Origin: Hyaloraphidium curvatum
Lineage: Eukaryota; Monoblepharomycota; Hyaloraphidiomycetes; Hyaloraphidiales; Hyaloraphidiaceae
Length of the DNA: 64,000 bases
NCBI GenBank assembly: GCA_025558095.1
Contig: JAIVFI010000010.1
Location: 1-64,000 of the forward strand
Direction: 5' to 3'
The notes beneath the pieces were generated by a model. That model did no database searches. It worked only from the letters and a program-made list of their open reading frames with translations, and was not told the DNA's origin. Below, one piece after another: positions 19,004 to 29,380 of the stretch; the first letter of the stretch is position 1, and every line of letters starts with the position of its first letter. A program made the position numbers and the translations under genes.

Positions 19004-20223
19004 ATGATGGAAAGGGCCTCGAAGCGCCGCAATGGCGCCCAGGCCCCGGCAACAGGCCCGCCCGCGATGGCGACGCGTCGCAGCAAACGGCGCGAGGAAA
19101 GGACGCGGTCGCTTCCCCCCGAGCTGTTTCTTCACATCCTTCACTACTTGGCGCGGGAAAACGCGTTCCGCACGCTCGTGTCGGCGCTGTCGTCCAGCAG
19201 GACGTGCTACATCGCGGGGCTGTCGCTGCTCCTTGCCCGGATATGCGTCAAGTCTGGTCCAGGAGGCCTTGGGAGCGGAGTCCCCGGAGCTGATCTGCAA
19301 GGCATGACTCCGGCGCATTTTGCCGCCCTCCAGGACGACGCACCTGCCGGCCTTAGGGACCGCTGGAAGCTGGTGCAAGAGGTTACCGTCGCCGGCGCCG
19401 CGTTCCCCTCTACCGCCCGCGACCTCTCTATCCTGGCGCAGGTCCTAGCACGCGTACGCTTCGGCGATTCATCGTGCCCGGCCCGGTTGAGCTTGCGGCC
19501 TTCGCAATCGCGTTCGCAGAGCGGGCCGACCCAGTGTTCGCCGACCTCTTGGTCGAAGCCCGCGGCGGGAACACCATCTACCACCCCTATGATTCGCCCT
19601 TGCGAATGCCGGAGGGCACCGCGCGGTTTTCGTTCCTGGGCGGCACCCAGCTGGCCGCGGCATCGATGGTCGCGGCGCTCCGCACCGTCCTGGCGGACCG
19701 GGCGGTCCCCGTCCGCGCCTCGGCCCTGACGAATGCGTGGACCGACGCGGTTTACCTGCTGGCATTGAGCTCGTTCGGACGCTGCATCCAGTGTTTGGAG
19801 GTGGACGCCACCAGCCTCGCCGCCGCCATGCGGATCCCGGACCTGCGGCCGAAGAAGCTCCTAGTCGTGGGGTGGCCCGACCCCGACCCTGGATCCCGCG
19901 CGGCCCTGGATGCGGTGCCGGCCGAGACGGAGGAGCTCACGATATTCCGGCTGCGCACCGATGCCCTGGACAGGCCGCTGCCGGCCGGGCTGAGGAAGCT
20001 GGCGCTGGCGAACTCGATGCCCACCCTGGAGCGGGACCGATTTGCGGCGGTGAGGCAGGAGATTGTGGATAGGGGGCTGGAGGTCACGTTCTTGCAGCAC
20101 CCGCATTCGACCCGCGCGTGGCGGACGGAAAAAGGGGACGAGGAGAAGGCCTTCTGGGCGAGCGTCGGAGGATGCTCCTTCCGCAGCGTCGAGTCTCCGG
20201 AGCAAACGGACGATGCAGAATAG
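19004..20223 (+). CDS. F-box-type protein (frame break in the middle)
   Basis: The N-terminal frame from ATG 19004 has a basic start and then RSLPPELFLHILHYLARENA, a standard F-box opening (L-P-x-E-L-x-x-x-I). This suggests a substrate adaptor of an SCF ubiquitin ligase. The frame reads well to LSILAQVLARVRF near 19460. The following protein, FIVPGPVELAAFAIAFAERA and onward to the stop at 20223, is in another frame. Both halves have the long Ala/Leu helices of a solenoid-like region, and the join needs one base added or two removed near 19455-19470. No intron of normal size fits. Either a recent frameshift or a sequence error. The C-terminal half lacks clear LRR motifs. Confidence 0.6.
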
Positions 20224-20393
20224 ACAAGAGGCGTCACCCCAATACATTTTGTTTCCTCGCGAGTTCCTGGTGCGCGAAAACGCGCACCGTTGGAGGCTTC
20301 TCGGTGCCGGCCGAACACAGTCATCGGTCCCAACCTCAGCGACTCAGCACCACCCCCCGCGCTCCCGCCGGCCCGCAACGAATCCAAGCCGTC

Positions 20394-21561
20394 ATGTGGC
20401 CGACACGGTATGTTTGCCGCCCTCTCCCCCGGCCCCCCGCCTGCGGTCCCTTGCCAACGTGCGCCCCTCGACCCTCCGCAGTCGCTTCCCCCCCGTGCTC
20501 TGGGCGCTATCCGCCCTCCTCCTGGTCGCCCTCGCGCCCGCCCGGGCGCAGTCCGAGCCTATCGTGGCGACACTCGCGGCGACGCCGGGCTTCTCCATCT
20601 TCTCGGGGCTGCTCGAGAGCTTCCCGCGCCTGGCGGCCGCTCTGAACGACACCGCTCGCAATTCGACGATTTTCGCCCCCGACGACGCGGTGAGTCCTTC
20701 CCCCGTACTGTCGCCGTGGCAAGCGCTGACCAGACGTGCACGGCAGGCGCTCTCCGGGCTGACCCCGGGCATCCTCCTGCTCAACGCGACGCAGGCGGGC
20801 AGGCTGATGCTCTTCAAGACGGTCGAGTACCACGTCCACGTGGGGTCGGGGATCAACGTTTCGGATCTGGAGGAGGGGACGGTGCTGGTCGTGGTGGGTT
20901 CGATTCGACGGCGGATCGGACGACGCCTCTGATCAACGTTTCAATGGATCAACCTACAGCCGACCCTCGCCGGCTTTGACCCCGCCGCACCCGAATCTGC
21001 GCTCAACCTCACTCTCGCCCGGCGTCCCATCGCTACCACGCCGGGCGCCTCCGCCGTCTTCGTCAATGACGTGGGTCCGCCCGTCCCTCCTCCCCGGTCT
21101 CACTCTCACCCGAATGCCGTCGCACGCAGAACGCCGTCATCACCACCCCCGACATCCAGGCATCCAACGGTGTCATCCAAAGCGTCTCGGACCTGCTGAA
21201 TCCCTACGCCGCCTTCGGGCCGTTCCCGCCGCCGCCGGTGGTCACCGTCACCGTCTCTTCGGCCCCGTCGACGCCGACGGACACGCCGACCGTCCCGACG
21301 GCATTCACGGAGCCGACATTCGCGATCTCGACGCCCTCGACGCTGCCCACGGTCACCTTCGGCCCCGGGCCGACGAGCACCGGCGCGGCGCCGTCGTTCA
21401 CCGTCGCCGCGCGGCTCCTCAAACGCGGGAACGTGGAGAGAAGGGTCTATCTCCCGCCGTCGCAGGTGATCGAAACGAGGGAGGAGAAGAGGGAGGAAGG
21501 GAAGGTGGCCAAGCTGGTCAACGGGATCGTGGCGAGGTGGCTTCGCGGGGCGAGGGAGTGA
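20394..21561 (+). CDS. Fasciclin (FAS1) domain secreted protein
   Basis: Five exons: 20394-20407, 20482-20689, 20747-20893, 20960-21070 and 21130-21561, total 912 bases, 303 residues, all phases consistent. Exon 1 encodes only MWPTR; splicing places it next to RFPPVLWALSALLLVALAPA, making a clean signal peptide (the unspliced upstream frame has none). The FAS1 domain shows STIFAPDDA, then LFKTVEYHVHVGSGINVSDL, and after the last intron NAVITTPDIQASNGVIQSVS, matching the family H1 and H2 boxes. A Thr/Ser/Pro-rich linker follows (SSAPSTPTDTPTVPT), then a charged C-terminus rather than a GPI signal. FAS1 proteins mediate adhesion at the cell surface. The splice sites are good examples of the intron type in this genome (GTATGT, GTGAGT, GTGGGT). 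Confidence 0.85.
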
Positions 21562-21642
21562 CGCGATCGGACGCGCGTGCGGTATCTTCGCGGATCTGTT
21601 TCGACCAATCACTAGCATCCGTTCCATTCCGTTCCGCGAGCC

Positions 21643-22702
21643 CTAGAGCTTTCCCGAGCCGTTGCCCGACAGGTATTCGCGGAGGCGGAAAGCCCGCGGG
21701 TACCTCACCGGCTGGCCCCCGCGGTCCGCCATCGCCCAGCTCTGCCCCGTCTTGGCCTCGTCGCTTGCCAGGTCCAGGTAGAGGTCCACCAGCCTGTCCA
21801 TCGGGACCCACCCGAGCGGCGGCTCGGGCCCGTTCAGGACCTCGGCGCGCTTGGCGTCGGCGATGTCTGCCGTCTCGACGAACTTGGTCAGGACGGCGCC
21901 GGGGAGCACCGATGAGATGCGGATGCGCGGATGGCCGGCGCCCTTGGCCTTGCGGATCTGGTCGAGCTGGGCCTGGAGGTTGGAGACGTACTGCACCTGC
22001 CCGGCCTTGGCCGCGAGGTCTCCGGCCCCGGATCAGCCAGCTTGCCGGCACTTTGGGACGGCACCACGCACACGAGGCGGAAAAGTGCGGCACCTTCGCG
22101 CCGTCGAACATCCCGTGTATCGCCCCCACCGACGCCGTGACGAGGATCACGCCCTCCTCCTTCCGCGCGAGCCAGTAGCTCGCCGCCATCCTGCACAGCA
22201 GCATCGTGCCCGTGAGGTTGCCGTCGATCCCGCGGATCCAGCCGTCGTCGGCGCGCTCGTCGTCCCACGGCGCCGCGAGGCACTCGGCGTAGTCTTCGGC
22301 GGCCCAGCCCGCGTTGGCAATCACCACGGAGAGGTCGGGGTGCGCAGCCACCGTCGCGGCAAAGGCCGAGCGGATCGAAGCTCGGTCGACCAGGTCCTGT
22401 TCGCACCGAGGGTCAGTGGGCACGCCTCTTCCGTCCGGCGACGCACCATGCGCTCGAACTTCAGCCGTCCGTCGCCCTCCGCGATCCCGAACTCCCCCCG
22501 CAGCTCGCCAAGAACCTTCTTCGCAACGTCCGCTTTGCGGTTCGCGATCACCATGCGGCAATTGTGCGAGAGCAGCCTGCGGACGAGCGCGAGGCCGATG
22601 CCCTTCGGGCGCGTCAATCGCGGCCGGCGGGCCGAGGAAGGGCGGGATTACCTCGGTGCCGCCGGTGACGAGCACGGCGCGTCCTTGGATGTCGAATGGC
22701 AT
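21643..22702 (-). CDS. Short-chain dehydrogenase/reductase (SDR)
   Basis: Exon 1 (22652-22702) encodes MPFDIQGRAVLVTGGTE. A 49-base intron (GTAATCC to CCGAAG) joins it to GIGLALVRRLL, producing the Rossmann motif TGGTEGIG. A second intron (GTGCGTCG to GCGAACAG) leads to DLVDRASIRSAFAATV and the NAG-containing strand VVIANAGWA. A third (GTGCGTGG to CCGGAG) restores the active-site tyrosine: the junction reads FSASYLAAKAGQ, giving the Y-x3-K pair, with the Ser in VTASVGAIHG. So the protein has the full SDR catalytic set. The C-terminus is longer than minimal SDRs and ends GNGSGKL. NAD(P)-dependent oxidation or reduction of an unknown alcohol or ketone. Confidence 0.85.
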
Positions 22703-22839
22703 GCTTTGTCTGCGGAGGATGACGGGCGGGGAGACGCTTCGGCGGGCGGAAGGATGGAACTTTCCCAGCCAGCCAGCTCACGGCCGGCAATATCCATCAC
22801 GGAACAGTCGTCTCCTCATTTGACAAACTCGCCAGGATT

Positions 22840-23608
22840 CTAAAGCTTCGTCTGCGGCTTCTCCGACGCCACGCTCGGCCTCGCCGACACCATTCCGTGC
22901 CACGCCCGCAGCGCCTTCAGATCCTCGGGCACCGGCACCCCCGCCACCGTCCCGAAATCAACCGTGGTGAGCAGCACGATGTCTGCCATGGAAAAGCCGA
23001 CCTTGTCCTTCCCGGGGTTGTCCACGTCCGCGAGGAAGGTCCCCTCCCCCGCCTGCGCGAACAGGCGGTCGAGCCACCTCAAGGATTGGAGGTACCGCGC
23101 CCTGCTTTCCTCCCCGAACTTGGGGAACCTCTTCAGCCCGAACTTTTCGGCGTACGCCGCCGTCGCCGGGTGGGAATTGATCCACACTTGGCCGAGCGGG
23201 CCCATGACCCTCATCTCGGCCCGTCGGATCCACATGTCGACCGCGCCGCGGGAGTAGGCGTCCGTGCCGAACAGCGGCGGGGAGGGGAAGAGGGCGTCGA
23301 GGTACCGCGCGATGGCGACGGACTCGGAGATGTGCCGGCCGTCGGGGAACGCGAGCGTGGGGACTGGGAGACATACGTCGTCAGGAGCCCATCCGCCACG
23401 GCACCGCGTCCGCCGTACCCTGTCCCATCACATTCCGCTTCATGTGCTCCTCGCCCTTCTGCTCCGCCTTGGCCAGCTGCACGTTCTTGGCCGGCAGCGA
23501 CGCGAGGGCGCCGCCCTTCTCGCGGAGGAAGATGTGCACGCGCCGCGGGTTGGGCGCGGGGAGCGGGGCCGTGTAGAGCACGTGCGCCGAGACGGAGGCG
23601 TCGGACAT
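22840..23608 (-). CDS. Glutathione S-transferase
   Basis: Two exons, 23419-23608 and 22840-23363, separated by a 55-base intron (GTACGG to TCCCAG); 237 residues. The N-terminal thioredoxin-like half reads VSAHVLYTAPLPAPNPRRVH. The intron removal restores the family strand NVMGQVPTLAFPDG, followed by RHISESVAIARYLDALFP (the glutathione-contacting E-S pair). The helical C-terminal half includes RWLDRLFAQAGEGTFLADV and GFSMADIVLLTTVDFG, the conserved N-capping box of GSTs. Cytosolic detoxification or glutathione-dependent metabolism. The class is not clear; it resembles fungal and bacterial Ure2/GstB-like enzymes rather than a specific animal class. Confidence 0.85.
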
Positions 23609-23879
23609 CGCGTGCGGAGAGGGGAAGGGTCTCCGAAGGGCGGGTCGAGGAAGGGAAGAGGGCGCCGCCCAGGGTGCGGGAAGCGGGGAAACAGCTGCCC
23701 CGGCCGCCGCCCAGCTCGGCCACTTCAATGCGCAGGGCAGATTCAACCTCTTCGAAGAATGTGCGCATCACAATTCAGAGACAGGGCCGCTCCTTGACCA
23801 GCTTGCGACTAGATCCGCGCCTGCACGGACGCACCCAACTCCCATCAGCTCGTGACGTATATAGATCCAGTAGATGGAT

Positions 23880-24645
23880 GGGCGGAGAATTGGCATGGAA
23901 GTCAGCCGAGGGCGGAGGGGGGGCACTGAGCAGCGTGGTGGGCGGGATGGTGGGAGGCGTCGCGGGGTGCGGACCGCCCGGAAGCGAGTGACGCCGACCA
24001 AGCAGGTTCCTCGCCGGCGTCGGCCACGGACGAGGACGACAAGGATTTTGCGGACAACGAGGAACTGCTTTTGGAGGAGGACCGTTCCGCGGGAAACGGG
24101 GGATGGTGAACGTCCGCGTGCTCGGGAGCAAGGCCAAGAAGCCCGCTGCGAGGCGGTCGCAGCTGCGAAAGCGCTGCCTCGCGCGATCAAGGAACCGCGC
24201 TTCGAAGCGTTCCGCACGAGCCGGCGGAGTCTTCGTCGGAGTCGGAAGCAGAAGCGCGCAGCAAGAGACGCCGGTGTGGACCGGACGGCGGGCTCCCGAA
24301 CGCCAAGCTCCGCAAAGTGCTCGGATGCCCGCGATCTGCCAACTACGGCCCCGAGAGCCCGGGCGGGGGCATCCGGTGCTCGGGGCACAGGCTCCCGGGC
24401 ATGGTGATCAAAGGCATCCGTTGCTCCGAGCCGGGATGCGGCAACTTCCCCTGGTTCCGGGTCGTGGCGACCGGGAACGCGGGGTACTGCCGCGCGCACC
24501 GCCGCCCGGGGACGACGTTCCGCAGCCACTGCTTTTCGTTCGGCTGCAGGAAGGGCGGGGCCTACGGGCGCCCGGGGAGCATCGACAGGTGGTGCGACGT
24601 GCACAGAGAGGACGACGTGGTCGTGCTGGCGGAGAGAAGTAGGTC
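23880..24645 (+). pseudogene. EsV-1-7-like zinc-repeat gene, copy 3, decayed
   Basis: Pieces of the family lie in order but in three frames. GGALSSVVGGMVGGVAG matches the linker of copies 1 and 2 (LSRVVSGMLGD, LSRAVDGMLGG). Next comes an acidic linker DEDDKDFADNEELLLEED. The first Cys/His repeat is missing: the text jumps to GMVNVRVLGSKAKKPAARR, the segment that follows repeat 1 in copy 1. The last three repeats are in one frame from about 24300: LGCPRSANYGPES (its leading Cys changed to Arg), CSEPGCGNFPWFR and CFSFGCRKGGAYG, with CSGH, CRAH and CDVH anchors, and the end DVVVLAER lacks the family stop. The conserved MxGDDYFAP start is absent. This looks like a degenerating copy, not just an error-prone sequence. 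Confidence 0.6.
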
Positions 24646-25203
24646 TCGCAGACGCGCCGGAACGACACACCGATCTGACGGTTCAGCAGCCATCTTATCT
24701 TCATTTTGTCGCTTCTTCCTCTCTGTTACCGGCTACAACGACTGACGGGCGACGAGCGCACGGGCGCTGTGCGGCGCCGACGGCCGGAGACCGCCGATCG
24801 AATCGAGCTGGACTCCAAGTGCACTCTCTTGCACCCCTCCGCATTGCGCGCGACTGTTGCGTTCGGAACTCAACCAAGCCTACCTGCATGTGCATTATCC
24901 TGCTCGTTGCCCATGGATCTCCACCGTTGCAATGTGGTGGAACAACGTGTGGGTGGTGCCTGCATTCGCCCTGCGATCGTGCCGGCCAACGTTACCTTGC
25001 AGATTGATCTGGAGAAATCGTGGGCAGGGAAGGAATATCGGGTAGCAAGTTGTGGAGGACAGTAGCCAGAGAACTAGTAGCGGCGTCGAACCTGCGGAGT
25101 GCGGGTTTCTGATGTAGCCGCACTAAGACTCCGTGACGTGTCGCCTCGACTCACCCCCCACCACCACCTCGTCTCCCCGCGCCAAACGACGCCGCCACGA
25201 GCC
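24646..25203. other. Intergenic region
   Basis: About 560 bases upstream of the flavohaemoprotein gene. I see no gene, repeat or known motif. The promoter of that gene should lie here. Confidence 0.45.
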
Positions 25204-27233
25204 ATGTCCCTCCTGCGTCCCCTCCCTCTCGGTCTCCTGCGCCGGGCGGCCTCCGCTCCGTGCCGCCGCGGCTTCGCCACGGAGGGCGGCGGCAAGGGCG
25301 GCTGCCCCTTCTCCGAGTCGTCGATGAAGGTCGTGCAAGCCACAGGTCGGCGCCGCTGCGACCCTGCCGACGCGGCGCTGAACCTGACGACATTTTCACC
25401 ACGCGACGGACTCGATGCTCTACCTCCCGACACGCGGCAGTCCCCATCCTCGAGAAGGGCGGCGAGACCCTCACCCGCGCGTTCTACGGACGGATGTTCG
25501 CCAAGGACCCCGAAGTCAAGGCTTACTTCAACCCTGCGCACCAGGCTAGGACTCTGCGCCTTCTTCTCACGTACGCGTGGTTGATGTGTGACGCGTGGGC
25601 GCCTCCAGGCCACGAGCGCTCAGCCCCGCGCCCTCGCCGACTCGATTCTCGCGTTCGCCAAGAACATCGAGAGCCTGGGGGAGCTCAAGCCGGCGATTGA
25701 ACTGATCGCACAGAAGGTGCGCTCGGCTTCCTGCAGCGCGGTGCCGTCTCTGATCGAAGGATTCGCCCTCCAGCACGTCGCTCTCGACATCAAGAGGCAA
25801 CACTACCCCATTGTGGGCCGTAATTTGCTCGCTGCAATGGAGGTCAGCTTGCTCGGGCTCGTTTTCCGCCTTCCTGATGCCTGATCGTGGTTTCAGGAGG
25901 TCCTGGGCAAGGACACGGCGACGCCCGAGGTGATCAAGGGTTGGGGCGAGGCCTACGGTGAGTTTGTTCCCGAGTTCCTGTTCGTGAAACCTAAGTATTT
26001 GTGCCCAGGTTTCCTCGCGAACGTGCTGGCGGACCGGGAGCAGGCCATCTACGACGAGCTGCAGAGCCAGCCTGGAGGCTGGATCGGGCGCCGCGCCTTC
26101 GAAGTCACCCGCAAGGTCAGGAAGTCCGAGTTCATCACGAGCATTTCGATGAGGTCGGTTCCATTCACCATTTGTTTGCGAAAGGGACGCCGAATGACGC
26201 CGATCTCCAGGCCCAAGGACGGCGGTCCCCTCCCGTTCCACAAGGCGGGCCAGTACCTCACGATCTACCCCTCGGAGTCGATGCCGTCCGACATCCCGCG
26301 CCCGATCGCCCCGCGCAATTACTCCATCTCGTCGCCGCCGGGATCGGCGGAGCTGAGGATCACGGTCAAGCGGGAGGCCGGGGCGGGAGGGAATCCACCG
26401 GGGGTGTTCTCCAACTGGATCCACGACGCGGTCAAGGTATATGGCGGCCCGTTGACAATGCTCAATTGCTCACTGCGGCTCAGGTCGGAGACACGATCGA
26501 GCTCGGTCCCCCGGTCGGCAACTTCTTCCTCGACGAGGAGGCGATCCACAAGCGCCCTGCGTCGGTGACACCGCCCGATCTCCCTTTTTCGCGAGCTCAC
26601 GACAATCATTTTCTCAGGATTTTCCTCGGCGCCGGCGTCGGCCTCACCCCCTTCGTCCCCATGGTCCACGTGTGCAACCGCATCGCCCCCGCGCAGAAGA
26701 TCTACTGGTTCTACTCCGCCGGATCGTCGGACTTCCACCCGCTGATCGAGGAGGAGGTCGAGGAGCTGGCGATGATGAACAACAACGTCACCACCGTCGT
26801 GGCGTGTATGTTGTCGCGGGTTTCCGGGTGCACGATCACGCAGTGACTTCGCCCGCACCGCAGATGACCGGGCCCAGCCGAACGACGAGCCCGACTTCTA
26901 CGGCCGCTTCACCCCGCGCGGAGTGCTCCAGCTGGCCAAGATCCGCGACATGAGGAACGTCGACATTTACGTGTGCGGACCGAAGCCGTTCATGGGCAAG
27001 GTCGGTGCCCCGGGCGTGATCGACGCTGCGTCGCCGGGCGACTCATGATCGCCCCGCTGTAGATGATCGGGGGGTTCCTCAAGCTCGGCGTACCCAAGGA
27101 AAGGGTGCACTTCGAGTTCTTCGGCCCTGCCCAGTCGGATTGGCAGGTCGAGGCGGTGCGTTCTTCGTGCGCTCGAGCCATTACCCGGCGCTGACTTCCA
27201 TGCCTGCAGGAGGAAGTCTTGCACATCCAGTGA
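25204..27233 (+). CDS. YHB1: Flavohaemoprotein (nitric oxide dioxygenase), mitochondrial-type
   Basis: Multi-exon gene. Exon 1 starts MSLLRPLPLGLLRRAASAPC and RGFAT, an amphipathic Arg-rich presequence. Globin exons follow: GGETLTRAFYGRMFAKDPEV, FNPAHQ, RALADSILAFAKNIESLGEL, then HVALDIKRQHYPIVGRNLLA (proximal region) and GKDTATPEVIKGWGEAYG. The reductase domain has FEVTRKVRKSEFIT, FHKAGQYLTIYP, the FAD box PRNYSISSPPG, VKREAG, GGNPPGVFSNWIHD, ELGPPVGNFFLD, and NAD-binding GAGVGLTPFVPMVH and RNVDIYVCGPKPFMG, then FEFFGPAQSDWQ; the last exon is EEVLHIQ with stop at 27231. About nine short introns interrupt it. The enzyme oxidises NO to nitrate using haem and FAD/NADH. Most fungal homologues are cytosolic (some partly mitochondrial), so the clear presequence is notable. 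Exon edges are approximate. Confidence 0.85.
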
Positions 27234-27362
27234 TATCCGTGCCCATCAGTAGATCTTCTAGTGTACATCTTTGGGCCCTTGTGGTATCTCCAATTCATCA
27301 CCCTTGCCGAAGCCCAGCCCGCCCATGATTCATTCTCCTTTCCCGTCCGAGGCGACATCCAA

Positions 27363-28979
27363 TCAAGCCTCCCCATGCGCACGACCGCCGTGCTTCCCAG
27401 CCCACGACTTGTAGTCCGCAAAGGTCGCCGCTACGACCTCGTTCCACACATCGCCCAGCGAAGCCCAGTACGCTTCCAGCTCCCTCGACTCCGCGTCCCC
27501 CGGCAGCGTCTCCGAAATGCTGTCCCTGGCACTCCCGTCCGACCGCACGACGAGGTCGATCCCCTCGTCTTCCCTGAAGGCCGCGACGAATGCGTCCCGC
27601 CCGCGCTCCTTGACCGCCTCGGAGATGTCGAGCTCCATCGTCGAGCCCTTGCAGAGGTACCGATCGTGCAGGCCCCGGAGCATGTTCTCGACCGCGGGAT
27701 CGCCCGATCGCATGGCGTCGAGGAGCACGGCGTGGTCCTCGAGGAAGACCGCGTTCTCGACGCAGAGGCAGCGCACGAGGTAGCCTCGGAAGGCGGGCCA
27801 GGAAGGGGAGCGGGAGGCGACGGAGATGAAGTCCAGGTACGGGGTCGAGCTGATCCAGGAGCTACGGCGCGATTCGGAAGCGGGCTCCTTGGGCGTCGGC
27901 ATCGGGCCGTGGTCCACCGGGGGAGGAGGGGGAGGGCGAAGTAGGTCGTAGACGAGGGGGACGATGACGGAGCCGACGTGGATGGCGAGGAAGGCGGCGA
28001 TCGGCCAGATGTAGACCGTCACGCCGGCCAGGAGTCCTGCCGAAGAGCACCGTGTCAGCATGAATGCTCTGAAAAGCGGAAACGCTCCCACCGAGGACGA
28101 AGAGGTTCTCGGACAGCGTCCACCCGAGCATCATCGCATACGCCAGCACGCCAAGCACCTGCCCGACGACAATCTCGATCATGATCCCGTACGCATCACG
28201 CCTGATCTTGCTGAGGCGGTACAGGCTGTAGGGAAAGACAATCACGAAGAAGACTCCCAGGACTGCCACATGGCGGAGGTGAGCGATTACAGTGATCGCC
28301 CATTCGGAGGCGAACACGCACTCGCGGTCTGAACGTAGAATTCAGGACCTCCGGGGCAGATTCCGAGCGGGTTGACGGGCGGGTTCGGAACCAAGCCGTA
28401 CTGCATGTTCCGGAAGCCCGAGCCGGTGGTGACGAGTGATTGCTGCACGAGAATGTAGACAGTGAAGAGGCCGACGACGATGAGGGTGAGCTGCACGTCC
28501 GAGAGGCTGTGGCACAACGTGGAGGGCTCCGAGAGATCTTGGGAAGACGAGAGCTCGTCGCGAAACTGCGTAATGGGTGGGAAAAGGGACGATCAGTGAC
28601 CACGCCGCGCACTCGGGGCAGATACTACCTTCTGCGCTTCAGAGTCGAGTACGAGACGGCGAGCGCGCGCAGCGACGCTGTAGTAAGCCAGGAAGCCACC
28701 CCAAGGCAGCAGCGTCGATTGAAGTGCGCACGGGTACCCAGAACTCCACTCGAATGCCGCGTACGAGAGCGCGACGGATACGAACACGGTTCCGCCGAGC
28801 GCGCCGACTGCCGTCAGGAACACGGGGCGGCGGCGCAGACTGGGGCTGCCGAGCGACATCGAGCCCGGCGGGCGGTAGAACAGGGCGCGGTAGAGGAAGG
28901 CGGCGGCGGTGAGGAGGAACAACGCGAGCGCGACGGCCGTCGCCGTGATGTAGGCCGTGGAGAACTGTGGAAGCGCCAT
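27363..28979 (-). CDS. Seven-helix receptor with C-terminal RGS domain
   Basis: Starts MALPQFSTAYITATAVALAL. Four exons together give seven helices: AYITATAVALALFLLTAAAF, VFLTAVGALGGTVFVSVALS, STLLPWGGFLAYYSVAA, VQLTLIVVGLFTVYILVQQS, VAVLGVFFVIVFPYSLY, IVVGQVLGVLAYAMMLGW and LLAGVTVYIWPIAAFLAIH. Then a Pro-rich link (RPPPPPPVDHGP) leads to an RGS fold: FRGYLVRCLCVENAVFLEDH, LHDRYLCKGSTMELDISEAV and SWAGKHGG near the end. RGS domains speed GTP hydrolysis on G-alpha. Fungal proteins with this 7-TM plus RGS order exist (the GprK type in moulds), so this is a receptor that may both activate and terminate signalling. Introns are short and begin GT, for example after SEAQK and FYVQT. Ligand unknown. 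Confidence 0.8.
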
Positions 28980-29380
28980 CTTTTAGCCGCGGACACCGAA
29001 GCGCGATGAGTGAATGCAGCGTTTTGGGGGATGGGCGGTGACCGTCGAGTCGGCGTGAGGCGCCGGGGAAGAAAAATCGATTCCCGCCCATCCCCGCTTC
29101 CCACAGCTAACTGGATCGAACATGCTGCTGCCGCTCAAATGACACGGAGCCAAAATTCCAAAGGCAATCTAATGAATAGGGCGACACAGGAGTCTAAGTT
29201 GTAGATCCCGCCGTCTTACCGCCAATAAACACCCGTATGCTCCCCTTAAAGCCCGAAGGCCTGAGCCATCATGAAAAAGAGCTCGGTGTTGTCGACCGTG
29301 CGCGAGCACACGCCCTGGCCAGGTCCGTAACTGGAAGAAAGGTGATTAGCGAGGAAGACGGGCGATCCAGGACCCGATTC
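28980..29380. other. Intergenic region
   Basis: 401 bases between the start of the RGS receptor gene and the 3' end of the phosphatase gene. It is relatively AT-rich (for example around 29140-29250). No gene seen. Confidence 0.45.

Noticed and set aside
20894-20959. GGTTCGATTCGACG string resembling a tRNA T-arm
   Set aside because: It falls within an intron of the FAS1 gene and has no partner elements.
23768-24670. 300-codon minus-strand ORF opposite EsV-like copy 3
   Set aside because: It is the antisense of the Cys/His repeats and has noise-like composition.
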